Source: Megalobrama amblycephala | Taxonomy: Eukaryota; Chordata; Actinopteri; Cypriniformes; Xenocyprididae | Length of the DNA stretch: 64,000 bases | Assembly (NCBI RefSeq): GCF_018812025.1 | Contig: NC_063051.1 | Coordinates: forward strand, 8,693,896 to 8,757,895 | Reading direction: 5' to 3' | Shown: piece after piece, positions 51,026 through 61,209 of the stretch | How the letters are laid out: each line of letters starts with the position of its first letter | Numbering within the stretch: the stretch's first letter is position 1 | Notes under the pieces: generated by a model | What the model saw: the letters and a program-made list of their open reading frames with translations, nothing else | What the model was told of the DNA's origin: nothing | Database searches by the model: none | Position numbers and translations under genes: made by a program

Positions 51026-51128
51026 CTGACAGGGGCCCCTCGTGACTGGGCGGGTTTTAAAAGGACGGTGATTGTCGTGTCCGTCTCATTGAGCGGAGAG
51101 TCGGTCTCATATTCAGGCATGGATGGAG
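51026..51128 (-). CDS. ptprm: ptprm exon: start of membrane-proximal fibronectin III repeat
   Basis: A 103-nt exon between a tctgcag acceptor and a CAG/gtgagt donor. The frame is carried by one base from the previous exon and leaves two bases (AG) for the next. The product reads [20 protein letters not shown], then [14 protein letters not shown], ending in a split serine codon. PSMP is the linker between FNIII repeats, and [14 protein letters not shown] is the B-C strand region of the last repeat in PTPRM. It has one NET sequon. No other reading frame gives a comparable match. It lies 1379 nt downstream of the previous exon and 2118 nt upstream of the next. Confidence 0.9.
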
Positions 51129-52507
51129 CTGCAGACACAGAATCTTGTTAAAGGACACAGATTATAAAGAAAGAAAGGATATAAAGAAAGTACATACTGT
51201 ATAGCTCAGAAAACCTCATTTCAAGTGACAAGGACAAATGGATGAGAAACAGATGTCTAAAAAGCTTTTTAAAAAGCACTTTTTGTTTAAAAAGCACTTT
51301 TTTTTTTGGTTTATGTAACAAGCATGAATCAACTGTATTTGCAAGTATAAAATGACCAATATTTCTGAGTATACAGTAGTGGCCAAAAGTGATGTCCGGC
51401 CTACGAAATGTGACATCTTCACCAAATATTATATGGTAATATAAATGATTACATAATACGATTTTGTAGGCATATTGCATAGTTGTGCTTGGTGCCAATA
51501 GTTTTATCTGTGATAACACAATGGAACATGCCAAATCGTGTGGACATTTTTTGGCCAGGCTGTCAAACAATGAAATTGTGAACACATGCAAGAACAAGAG
51601 AGAACCAACCAAATATTAATATCTGATTATGTTGCAGTCAATGTATGCTTTTTGTTTTTCTATGCAATTTAAATTTCTATGCAATGACTGTTTTCATAAA
51701 CTGAGGGATACGTCAAAATTGTTGTCTGTGTCGATTGACAGCATGTTACAGAGTTTAGAGTTTAGCTTATAATGAAGTCTGAACTCAGCTGCCATTCAAA
51801 CACATAACTATGTTTTAATATTATGTATAATTAATATTCATGCTTTTGTAAAAACATTCATTTCACAGTATTTACTCCTATGAGAAAGCATACCATTTGG
51901 AAGCCTGACTCAGAGGTCATTACCATGTAATCATACTGAAAATGTCACTCTCTCATTACAGTGTTTAGATTCAGTGAACAATACGGTTTTAATAAATGGT
52001 GTCTGGCGTTCTACACAAATGCCACGTCATTATGAAACGGAACGAACTGACAGCCGCGGGCCACAGAAATTGGGCTGAACTTGTGGAGGATGTTGTTTAC
52101 GATTCATGTTCTCATTATTCCATTCACTTTACATTAACTGTATTCCAATGATATTTATGCCAATAACACAACACGCTAATGAGATTTTCGCTCCAGCAAA
52201 GCTTCTTTAAGATACTAGAAAAAGTCAAAATGACAAAACTAATTATGCAAATTTTAGAAATGCAAGAAATAATTATGTAAGCAATCAAATTAAGCTTATT
52301 TAACCCCATCAGTTCATGTTCGCTGAAATAATTTCATACATTATCATCAGTCTGTCCGATGTGAATACTCTATCTCCATAAAGAACAAATGTCTGTCACA
52401 TTAACTCAATTAAACTGGAACTTGAGGGTCTGTTTTACTAAAACTGTGCATAATTATCACTTCGCATACCCAACAATCTGAGCTGAACCCTTGCCTGAAA
52501 CCCTCAC
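51129..52507 (-). other. ptprm intron, 1.4 kb
   Basis: AT-rich. It contains a short tandem AAAAAGCACTTTTTGT at about 51271-51302. The 154-aa minus-strand frame (51148-51612) has no motif and overlaps the splice region; it is treated as chance. Confidence 0.6.
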
Positions 52508-52709
52508 CTGCGATCTTGGTGGCTATACGGGTGGTTACGGGTGGGCCGAAGCCTTTGTTGGTGCTGGCTTTCAGAGTGAAGTAGTATGTGGTGCCAGGAT
52601 ACAACCCAACGAAGAGATGATGTGTCTCATTTTGGAGTTTGAAGACCCGGCCACGTTGTGTTGTCAAATCTGCACTGGGGTCCAGGGAGCCAAGTGCCTT
52701 ATAGGTGAT
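52508..52709 (-). CDS. ptprm: ptprm exon: C-terminal part of a fibronectin III repeat
   Basis: A 202-nt exon that starts in phase 0 after a ...cattag acceptor and ends with one extra base before a gtgagg donor. It begins [15 protein letters not shown] and contains the N-glycosylation sequon NET and the FNIII motif [15 protein letters not shown], followed by [17 protein letters not shown]. The Y-x-F and G-PP pattern is the typical last strands of a fibronectin III domain, probably the third of four in R2B phosphatases. The domain's first half must be encoded by an exon further upstream that I did not find up to 64000. It is extracellular and would contribute to the rod-like adhesion ectodomain. 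Confidence 0.9.
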
Positions 52710-53454
52710 CTAATGAAAGAGACGAGTCCATTCGTTATTATTACAATGATAACTTACATTATGACATAGTTTGTTTACCACCATGACATTTCAAACCCGA
52801 ATGACTTTCCATAAAATGCAAAGGAAAAGGTTTTGAAAGCATATATTGACCAAAAGCTGTTGAACTTCAACTAACTAACTATTAACTAACACTTTTGCCA
52901 TAAACTCCTAATTACTGCGTATTAATAGTTAGTTAAGTTTAATATGTTAAGTTTAATAAGTTTTAATATGTAGTTGTTAAGTTTAAAATTGGGTAGGATT
53001 AAGGGATGTCGAATATGCTCATGCAGAATAAGGTATTAATATGAGCTTTATAAGTACTAATAAAAAGCCATTATCCTAGTAATATGCATGATATGCTATA
53101 TGCTAATGAGCAACTAGTTAAAGGGTTAGTTCACCCAAAAATGAAAATTATGTCATATCACCCTCATGTCGTTCCAAACCAGTAAGACCTCCGTTCATCT
53201 TCGGAACACAGTTTAAGATATTTTAGATTTAGTCCGAGAGCTTTCTGTCCCTCCATTGAAAATGTATGTACGGTATACTGTCCATGTCCAGAAAGGTAAT
53301 AAAAACATCATCAAAGTAGTCCATGTGACATCAGTGGGTTAGTTAGAAGTTTTTGAAGCATCTAAAATACATTTTGGTCCAAAAATAACAAAAACTACGA
53401 CTTTATTCAGCATTGTCTTCTCTTCCGGGTCTGTCGTATATATCCGCTTTCACA

Positions 53455-53775
53455 CAGTGACGCTGCTGCTTCTTCTTCTACGGCGGTTGGCATCCAGCTT
53501 ATTGGTGCATTACCGCCCCCTTCTGCTCCGGACAGTGACGCGATTAGGACATCCGCGACATGCACCTACGCACCATTTTAAAAAATATAGCAATACCAAT
53601 ATACAAACAATGTAGAATAGCTTGAATACAGCGTGCGTCTCCCTCAGACTGTAAACGAAGCTCGGGCGCACCGGATAACACGTCAGCAGCGTCACTGTCC
53701 GGAGCAGAAGGGGGCGGTAATGCACCAATAAGCTGGATGCCAACCGCCGTAGAAGAAGAAGAAGCAGCGTCACTG
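53455..53775. repeat. Inner inverted repeat of the palindromic MITE
   Basis: 86-bp arms at 53455-53540 and 53690-53775 are almost perfect complements (CAGTGACGCTGCTGCTTCTT and AAGAAGCAGCGTCACTG), separated by 149 bp. Confidence 0.9.
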
Positions 53776-53783
53776 TGGATATA

Positions 53784-54359
53784 TAGCCTGACTACGTCAG
53801 ACTTCCTACTTCCGCTCAATTTCATTTCGCTTCTGTACTCAGTCTGATACAGCGTCAGAGCTTTGTGTTTGCCACCGGTCTGGAAACAGCCGGGCCAATC
53901 AACGAACAGAGGGCGGGCTGAGAGCCGTGACGTAGATGCTAAGCGCCGAGTTTTACATTGTAGGTTAGAGAAATCGAAAACCGAAACGACCGCGGAAATG
54001 GGAAACGAGACACGGGATGCAAACTTCGGGATGCATTAACTTCGCATAATCTGCAAAAGTCGTTTACAGCCATGTTCACTCCGGTATTTCGCTCACATCA
54101 TCATGTGTTTACAACAGGTTTACAGTGGAAGTTCAATCATAGATTTGAGTTCGATGCATGATGTCTGTGCTTCGATGCGGCTGTACAGGCGGATAACATA
54201 CGTCATAACTAAACGTATCTGATTGGCTTACGGGTAACCAATGATTTTAAACTTCAGACAAGCGTCCCCTAGCGAGAGAGAAAACACTTCTCTATTATGC
54301 CATTCCAGACTCTGTCTACGAAGCAAAGTGAAGTAGCAGAGTCTGGTATTACCAGGCTA
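53784..54359. mobile_element. DNA element with TAGCCTG ends inside the MITE
   Basis: Tips TAGCCTG and CAGGCTA, flanked by GTGGATATA on both sides (53775-53783 and 54360-54368), so an 8-9 bp target duplication. 576 bp without ORF. The right subterminal region is itself a hairpin (CCAGACTCTG ... CAGAGTCTGG). An 8-bp duplication would suggest hAT and a 9-bp one Mutator; the tips do not decide. Confidence 0.7.
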
Positions 54360-55436
54360 GTGGATATACACAGACGCGGAAGAAAAGACAATGCTGAATA
54401 AAGTCGTAGTTTTTGTTATTTTTGGACCAAAATGTATTTTCGATGCTTCAAAAACTTCTAACTAACCCACTGATGTCACATGGACTACTTTGATGATGTT
54501 TTTATTACCTTTCTGGACATGGACAGTCTACCATACAAACACTTTCAATGGAGGGACAGAAAGCTCTCGGACTAAATCTAAAATATCCTAAACTGTGTTC
54601 CCAAGATGAACGGAGGTCTTACGGGTTTGGAACGACATGAGGGTGAGTCATTAATGACATCATTTTCATTTTTGGGTGAACTAACCCTTTAATAGTGAGA
54701 ACTGGAGCCTAAACTAAAGTGTTATATTTATATACCAAAGTGCTTTCAATGAAAAAATAAAACACAGTTTAAAACATCTTTTGCTTCGCTGAAGAGAGAA
54801 AGTCCAAGGTTTGGAGCAACATGAGGCTAAGCAAATTACAGAGATTTTATTTTTGGGTGAATTAGCATTATTTTTCTTAATAGCATCAATCTTTTGAAAC
54901 ATGAGAGCAATTTAGCACTGAACATTTTTCTTTTACTGGATCTCTTTCAGTTACTTTGGCTTTTCTGCATTTCTGTTCTCTCCAAATATTTGAGAGAATT
55001 TCAGTTACTAGAAATGCAACCCAAAACAATATTATGATTACAATGAATAACAAGCACATTCAGTGCACTGCGCTGTAAATACAAGCTGCTTATTAAATCA
55101 CTTTTACGAGGATTTGCTTCAAACATGTAAATTTTGAAAAACAATATCCAGTTAAGAATTAACATGGCCCAAAACAATTACTAAACTAGGCTACAGATAA
55201 CCATTATCATGCTAAGATGCACATACGTCACATCTCAGAGGAGGCTGATGGAAATTGATGGCCACAGTGTATATGGGTAATCAAAACATTTTAGCCCTGA
55301 CGTTTCACACTTCATAACTCCATTCCACAATCCAAATCAAATAAATTGACAGCTGGGTGCCTGGCAGGCCCGCTGCCTAAAAGCTTTTCATGCATAGTGG
55401 AGTGATTCAGAATGCCCTCTAAACACTCTCAGTCAC

Positions 55437-55459
55437 AAACACACACACACACACACACA
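55437..55459. repeat. (CA)n microsatellite within a small inverted repeat
   Basis: CA units bracketed by CAGTCACA (55430) and TGTGACTG (55460). Confidence 0.85.
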
Positions 55460-56679
55460 TGTGACTGTCCACTGACCACAGGCAACAAAACAGTCAGGAG
55501 AAGCAAATCTGCACATTCAAACCAAATATCGCTCCAGAAAATCCACACACAAACACAGACACAAACATGAGGGAAAGACTTTTTATTAAACATCAGAATA
55601 AGACTTGTTGCCATTCTAGTGATTCCGAAATTAAAATTAATATGACATCTACATGCTGCTTTTATGTCAATTTTGGAGCTTGACACCCCTGGTATATACA
55701 CTACCACTATATACAGTGTGTATATAAAAGACATGCAGTAGGTTTTCCTTTTCAAACTAGTATCAGTTTAAACTTTCATGCTTGTTGTTTGATTTCATGT
55801 CAAAGGATTGTTTATACTGGCACATTTTTATGCTTTCCAGTGGCATAGTTTTGATTTAATATGCTATCATGTTTCATGTTCGGTCAGTAAATCACACAGT
55901 GCCACTGAGGTGTGGCGGAGCAGTCGGATGTAATATACTGCCAAACACAAGTTTACATGTTATGGATTATAAATAATAGAGAATTACAGCCTGAATTTTG
56001 CTTTTACAGCTAACAATTTACTGCACATGTGGACTGAAATGTTTAAACCCTCTTCATGACTGTTTGGAGAAACAGGTATTTCTCTCTCACTCACTGTTAT
56101 AATCAAACTGCGCAATTCAAAAGACAAAATCCCATTCTTAATTTTTCTCTTAAATCCAGTTTAGCCTTGCAAACTTACCAGTTTGACAGTTAGATACTTT
56201 GTTTTAAATTCACAGGTTTTCCTGTAAATGAAAGGGCATTAGAGACTGATGGCAGGCCTTTTATTAAAGGGGCTTTTAAAATATCATCTATTGCCTTTGG
56301 CGTAGCTCCTCTGTAAATTTGTGCCCTTGTTCGGTGTTAATATACTCAAACAACAGCGCGTCGTATAGTTCTTTACAGCCCAATGAAACAGAAAGCGTGA
56401 GATGGCTGAAGGGTATTGTTCGTGTAATATACAGACAGCTGGACAATTCAGCTGTAAGCTGCACACAAGATGTTATGATACAGGTTTATACATACAATTA
56501 CAAAGAGTCATATTTCATTTTGAACAGTCTTTCTATTGTTTTACCTTACAAAATGATTTGCTTAAAACATGTTTTAAAATGACAATTATTTCAATCATGA
56601 CAACTCTCGGAGTGGATTAAATTCAACCAGCATTCATTGGCATGGGGCATGAAGTATACATGGCTTGATTTTGGCGTAC

Positions 56680-56793
56680 GAGATCTGCTACGTTGCTGTT
56701 GCTGCTGAGCAAATACAAATTTGTTCAGCTTAGTCAAATAAAATAAAAAGGAAAAGGCTGCTGCAAAAATGGTAGAACCCCGTAGCAGATCTC
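56680..56793. repeat. Perfect 13-bp inverted repeat with 88-bp spacer
   Basis: GAGATCTGCTACG at 56680-56692 and CGTAGCAGATCTC at 56781-56793. It may be the ends of a very small MITE or a decayed fragment. Confidence 0.8.
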
Positions 56794-56919
56794 TACTGGT
56801 GACGCTGGGGAGGAGGAGGGATAACAGCGCTTCACACTGCGCAGCTTATCGATCGCAGGCTAGGGTACGATATATATAGTTGTGTGGATTTGGAGTTACT
56901 TCTGATTGGCTGGTGCCAC

Positions 56920-56952
56920 AGCCAGTGTTGGGGGTAACGCATTACAAGTAAC
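56920..56952. repeat. Older repeat interrupted by the DIRS element (left part)
   Basis: GTGTTGGGGGTAACGCATTA then CAAGTAAC, continued at 63269-63330 by AACTTGAGTTACGTAATCAG and TACTTTTTCAAGTAACTAGT. Joined across the DIRS, this resembles a common teleost repeat rich in GTAAC/GTTAC motifs. Confidence 0.7.
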
Positions 56953-57000
56953 GTCTCGGTTACAAAGGTAACCCTCGTTCCCTGAAGGAGGGAACGGAGA

Positions 57001-57181
57001 CGTACGTCGGATGACCGACGAATAGGAATCTCGCTAGAGAGGCCAATCTACTTCGAGTGTAACTAAACGAGCCAATGCACATTGGCATGCAATCATATGC
57101 ATCAGCTGCTCGCCTCGCAGCGCGGGTATATAATGAGCAGCAGGTGCGTTGCATCTTCAGGTTTTCGCTGAGGAGCCGAAC
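57001..57181. repeat. DIRS left inverted terminal repeat
   Basis: About 181 bp, inverted copy of 63066-63246, running from CGTACGTCGGATGACCGACG to GGAGCCGAAC. A few mismatches occur only near its inner end. Confidence 0.95.
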
Positions 57182-57226
57182 CCAGCAGGTGGCAGCATCA
57201 GCAGGACAGCGCCTGTGGCGACGGGA

Positions 57227-57335
57227 CGTACGTCTCCGTTCCCTCCTTCAGGGAACGAGGGTTACCTTTGTAACCGAGACGTTCCCATTCAGTCGGTCAC
57301 TTCGACGTACGTCGGATGACCGACGAATAGGAATC
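57227..57335. other. DIRS internal complementary region
   Basis: 57227-57280 is the exact reverse complement of the left terminus (56953-57006), and 57284-57335 that of the right terminus. They are joined through GTT (57281-57283), the complement of the AAC that flanks the element. This is the DIRS signature used as template to close the circular intermediate. It lies downstream of the recombinase gene, as in DIRS1. Confidence 0.95.
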
Positions 57336-57873
57336 CCTACCAAAGCGCCACAGGAGGTGCCCTCTTCCAGTGCTCTGTTGTGAGCCACCTGAACCCCCTT
57401 GCCTAAGGACGGTGGGACCGGGCTCACACAGAGAGGGTCGATCACTGTTGTTCCCAAAACCCACTCAGTGAGACTATAGATACCACTGGGAGCGTAACCT
57501 TACGTCAGATAAGGAACGCTGCGGAAGCCATATCCTTCCCCGAAGGAGTTATATGGATAAGTACATATGGACTAACCTTGTAGGTTGTACAACATATGGA
57601 AGAACTGGGGTGACTCCAACTTGGTGGGTTCTCCCAGAGGGAAAGACACGGGCTTCGATTAGGAGCAACCGTGGAAAGCCGCATATGGGATCCCCGTAGG
57701 GTCACACATATGGAACCCAGCCTAAATCCGGTTCTCAAGGATTCAACGGAGTAAGGCCTGGCGACCGACGCTCCGCCACGTCGGCTGCCGAAGGGATGTC
57801 GGAGGACTCGACAGGGTCTGCCTTGTAGGGACTCTCTGGAGAAAAGAAGCGCATGTCGCGCAGCAAGCGGACA
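57336..57873 (-). other. DIRS 3' noncoding segment
   Basis: About 540 bp between the recombinase stop and the internal complementary region. No ORF with recognisable motifs. Confidence 0.6.
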
Positions 57874-58925
57874 CTAAGCCGGGGCCTCTCCGTGCCTCTG
57901 ACCTGAGGCGAGAACACGGGAGGAGACCGGCTCCACACGAAGGCTATAGTACCTAGCGAACGTGTTAGGTGTCGCCCAGCCCGCAGCTCTACAAATGTCT
58001 GTCAGCGAGGCGCCACGAGCCAGCGCCCAGGAGGATGCTACACCTCTCGTGGAGTGAGCATGCAACCTGAGCGGGCAGGGCACGCCCTGAGCTTGATAAG
58101 CCAGGGCGATGGCATCCACTATCCAGTGGGCCATCCTCTGCTTGGAGACAGCCTTTCCCTTCTGCTGGCCTCCGTAACAGACAAAGAGCTGGTCTGAGGT
58201 CCTGAAGCTTCGAGTTCTGTCTATGTACCGTCGCAAAGCGCGGACTGGACAGAGCAAAGCCAGGGCTGGGTCTGCCTCCTCCGAGGGCAGCGCTTGCAGG
58301 CTCACCACCTGGTCCCTGAAGGGAGTGGTGGGAACCTTGGGCACGTAGCCAGGCCGGGGTCTCAGTACCACGTGGCTGTCGCCCGGCCCGAACTCCAGGC
58401 ACGATTCGTCGACCGAAAATGACTGCAGGTCCCCTACCCTCTTGATGGAGGCCAATGCAACCAGCAGCAAAGTCTTCATAGACAGAATCTTTAAGTCTGC
58501 TGATTGCAAAGGCTCAAAGGGAGCAATCTGGAGTGCTCTTAGCACCAGAGCGAGGTCCCAAGAGGGTATGGAGGGAGGTCGAGGAGGATTTAACCGTCTC
58601 GCCCCCCTAAGGAACCTGATGACCAGGTCGTGCTGACCAACAGATTTGCCATCTATGTGGTCGTGGTAAGCGGAGATAGCAGCAGTCTGGACTTTGAGGG
58701 TGGAGGGGGACAGCCTACGCTCCAACCCTTGCTGCAAGAAGGAAAGCACGACTCCGATCGAGCATCTTCGGGGGTCTTCTCGGCGAGAAGAGCACCACTC
58801 GACGAACAGGTTCCACTTCGAGGCGTAAGCACGTCTTGTAGACGGTGCACGTGCCGAAGTGATGGTGTTAAGTACCTCAGGGGGTAAGTCACCTAGAACC
58901 TCCGCGTCCCGTCCAGGGGCCAGAC
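57874..58925 (-). CDS. DIRS tyrosine recombinase
   Basis: Site-specific recombinase that would insert the circular cDNA. The frame is open for 1010 codons (from 60906), but upstream of about 58925 it is the shadow of the RT gene in another frame; only the last ~350 residues look like a protein family. Numbering in the long frame: N-terminal SAM-like core-binding region (SARAPSTRRAYASKWNLFVE, about 695-715), catalytic R823 (LASIKRVGDL), H951-S-T-R954 (HAHSTRGVASSWA), and nucleophile Y986 or Y987 (FARYYSL). All key residues are present. No ATG was seen near the start, so expression probably depends on frameshifting or reinitiation from the overlapping RT frame. The start given is approximate. 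Confidence 0.93.
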
Positions 58926-61193
58926 ATGGAGTTTCCAGAGGTCTGGACGCGGGTGCCAGAGAGTGCCCCGTCTCTGAGAAAGAAGGTCCTTCCTCAGAGG
59001 GATGGGCCAGGGAGGGGCTGTCGCGAGGAGAGAGAGTTCTGGGAACCAGGTCCGGTTGGGCCAGTAGGGCGCAACTAGCAAGACCTGCTCCTCGTCCTCC
59101 CTGACTTTGCACAGTGTCTGTGCAAGTAGGCTCACTGGGGGAAACGCATATTTGCGCAGGCCCCGGGGCCAGCTGTGTGCCAGTGCGTCTGTCCCGAGTG
59201 TTCCCTCGGTCAGAGAGTAAAACAACTGGCAGTGGGAGGTCTCTAGAGAGGCATACAGGTCTACCTGAGCCTCTCCGAACTCTTTCCAGATCAGCTGAAC
59301 CACCTGGGGGTGGAGTCGCCACTCTCCTGGCAGCGCAGCTCGTGACAGCTCGTCGGCCACACGGTTGAGCACACCGGGAACATGAATGGCGCGAAGCGAC
59401 CTCAGATGCTTCTGACTCCAGAGGAGGAGATGGCGGGCGAGTTGCGACATGCGACGGGAGCGTAGACCACCTTGACGGTTGATGTACGCAACGGTCGCAG
59501 TGTTGTCCGTACGGACCAGTACATGCTTGCCCCGTAACGGCCCTTTGAGGCGGCTCAGAGCAAGGCGTACTGCCAGCAACTCGAGGCAATTGATGTGCCA
59601 ATGCAGATGGGGTCCCGTCCAAACCCCTGACACTGCATGCCCGTTGTACGTGGCACCCCAGCCGGTGGCCGAAGCATCTGTGAATACCACAGCATGCCGG
59701 GACACTTGTTCTAGGGGCACTCCTGCCCGAAGAAACAAAGGGTCCGACCACGGGCTGAAGGCTTGGCGGCACTCCTGAGTGATTGGCACCCGGAACGTGC
59801 CGTGTAGCCACGCCCATCTCGGGACTCGGCCGTGAAGCCAGTGCTGAAGCGGTCTCATATGAAGCAGACCGAGCGGTGTTACAGCCGCTGCGGCCGCCAT
59901 ATGCCCCAGGAGCCTCTGAAAAAATTTCAGTGGGACCGCTGTCCTGCCGTTGAAAGTATTCAGGCAGTTCAACACCGACCGAGCACGTTCCTCTGTGAGG
60001 CGTGCTATCTGTTCGACCGAATCCAACTCCATACCGAGAAAAGAGATCCTCTGCACTGGGGCGAGTTTGCTCTTTTCCCAGTTGACCTGAAGCCCCAACT
60101 GGCTGAGGTGACTGAGCACCAAGTCCCTGTGTTCGCACAACTGATCCCGAGACTGTGCTAGGATAAGCCAGTCGTCTAGATAGTTGAGGATGCGAACACC
60201 CTGTTCTCTCATGGGAACAAGGGCTCCCTCCACGACTTTCGTGAAGACGCGGGGAGACAGGGCGAGCCCGAAGGGTAGGACCCTGTACTGGTATGCTCGA
60301 CCTTCGAACGCGAACCTCAGGAATGGCCTGTGTCGCGGAAGAATCGAAACATGGAAGTACGCGTCCTTCAGGTCGATCGCTGCAAACCAATCTCGGGGAC
60401 GGATGCATTCGAAAATGCGTTTCTGCGTGAGCATTTTGAACGGTAGCTTGTGGAGGCTCCGATTCAAAAGACGCAGGTCCAAGATCGGTCGTAACCCGCC
60501 GCTTTTCTTGGGTACAATGAAGTAGGGACTGTAGAACCCTGACCTCATATCGGCTGGAGGGACCGGCTCGATCGCGTCCTTCGCCAGTAGGACTGCGATC
60601 TCCGCACGCAGGACAGGGGCATCGGCAGCTTTCACTGTAGTGAAGAGGATGCCCCTGAACTTGGGGGGGCGCCGGGCGAACTGAATCGCATAGCCGAGCC
60701 TGATGGTCCGAAGGAGCCAGCGAGACGGACTGGGGAGCGCTAGCCAGGCTCCCAGAGACCGAGCACCAAGCGGCACCAAGGGGACCACCGGCGTACCCGC
60801 CGCGGGGCAGCAAGGTGGAACGCAGGGACGCGGCCCGGGGGGCTCTCTGTATGAGGCGGCCCGAAGCGGGGTCACAGTGTGCTGTGCAACACTTACCTGC
60901 TTCCACAGGTGGACAGAGGGAGCAGTCGAGGTTTTGTCTGCCTGCTGCTCGCTGCTGTCCGCTGGCGACAGAAGAGGTGGATGAGAGTGGTGAGGTTCTT
61001 GCCCTCCCACTGCCCTCCGAGCCCTCTTCGGACCCGGAGATAGAGGAAACTGCTCTTTTATTGAAAATTTGGGTACCGCTGGTCGTTGGGCCAGCGGCGG
61101 AACAAAAAGGGGAAACAAAAGATTCTCCACCCGGCCCTCCTCCGGGGGAAGGAGCGGTGCGGTCACCACCTCCTGAAGAGCAGTCCCATCCAT
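58893..61193 (-). CDS. DIRS reverse transcriptase / RNase H protein
   Basis: Copies element RNA to DNA and degrades the RNA strand. The frame is open from 61475 (860 codons), but the first 94 overlap the Gag frame; ATG 61193 (MDGTALQEVV), 16 nt after the Gag stop, is preferred and gives 766 residues. Numbering in the 860 frame: RT about 310-480, with D368 (AIDLKDAYFH) and Y432-L-D-D435 (NYLDDWLIL). RNase H about 597-715 with its acidic set D600 (FTDASATGWG), E632 (LELLAV), D657 (RTDNTA) and D708 (VADELSR). The tail (AQVDLYASLETSHCQLFYSL; GTDALAHSWP; APYWPNRTWF) lies where DIRS elements carry a methyltransferase-like domain; I could not confirm its catalytic motif. Confidence 0.94.
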   Translation of the reverse strand: MDGTALQEVVTAPLLPPEEGRVENLLFPLFVPPLAQRPAVPKFSIKEQFPLSPGPKRARRAVGGQEPHHSHPPLLSPADSSEQQADKTSTAPSVHLWKQVSVAQHTVTPLRAASYREPPGPRPCVPPCCPAAGTPVVPLVPLGARSLGAWLALPSPSRWLLRTIRLGYAIQFARRPPKFRGILFTTVKAADAPVLRAEIAVLLAKDAIEPVPPADMRSGFYSPYFIVPKKSGGLRPILDLRLLNRSLHKLPFKMLTQKRIFECIRPRDWFAAIDLKDAYFHVSILPRHRPFLRFAFEGRAYQYRVLPFGLALSPRVFTKVVEGALVPMREQGVRILNYLDDWLILAQSRDQLCEHRDLVLSHLSQLGLQVNWEKSKLAPVQRISFLGMELDSVEQIARLTEERARSVLNCLNTFNGRTAVPLKFFQRLLGHMAAAAAVTPLGLLHMRPLQHWLHGRVPRWAWLHGTFRVPITQECRQAFSPWSDPLFLRAGVPLEQVSRHAVVFTDASATGWGATYNGHAVSGVWTGPHLHWHINCLELLAVRLALSRLKGPLRGKHVLVRTDNTATVAYINRQGGLRSRRMSQLARHLLLWSQKHLRSLRAIHVPGVLNRVADELSRAALPGEWRLHPQVVQLIWKEFGEAQVDLYASLETSHCQLFYSLTEGTLGTDALAHSWPRGLRKYAFPPVSLLAQTLCKVREDEEQVLLVAPYWPNRTWFPELSLLATAPPWPIPLRKDLLSQRRGTLWHPRPDLWKLHVWPLDGTRRF

Positions 61194-61209
61194 CTCCGGG
61201 TCGCCCGTC

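Larger units (their letters stand above)
700..52709 (-). other. ptprm: ptprm gene, internal part (seven coding exons)
   Basis: Gene-level entry. Seven exons read on the minus strand give a continuous frame of 982 nt (202, 103, 274, 37, 136, 152 and 78 nt); every intron begins GT and ends AG. The order is FNIII end, FNIII, transmembrane helix, juxtamembrane segment, as in R2B receptor tyrosine phosphatases, which are homophilic adhesion receptors that dephosphorylate junctional proteins. The paralogue choice rests on the stretch [15 protein letters not shown] in the membrane-proximal FNIII repeat and on [18 protein letters not shown] in the membrane segment; both fit PTPRM better than the PTPRK, PTPRT or PTPRU sequences I know. 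Teleosts can carry two ptprm copies and I cannot say which this is. The MAM/Ig start and the catalytic domains lie outside the window. Confidence 0.88.
53122..54688. mobile_element. Long palindromic TTAA MITE (AGTTCACCC family) with nested insertions
   Basis: It is flanked by TTAA (53118-53121, 54689-54692). The arms of about 320 bp are inverted copies: AGGGTTAGTTCACCCAAAAA at the left, and TTTTTGGGTGAACTAACCCT at the right. Internal landmarks are shared, such as CCTTTCTGGACATGGACAGT and its complement. The centre has a second stem (53455-53540 with 53690-53775) and a separate insertion (53784-54359). No coding capacity; several small ORFs here are palindrome artefacts. Confidence 0.88.

Noticed and set aside
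51148..51612. 154-aa minus-strand ORF next to a ptprm exon
   Set aside because: It lies in the intron just upstream of the exon at 51026-51128 and would replace a well-supported acceptor; no homology seen.
58926..60906. Upstream 660 codons of the 1010-codon minus-strand frame as recombinase coding sequence
   Set aside because: This part is out of frame with the well-conserved RT/RNase H protein at the same place; it shows no domain of its own and is the shadow frame of a GC-rich gene.
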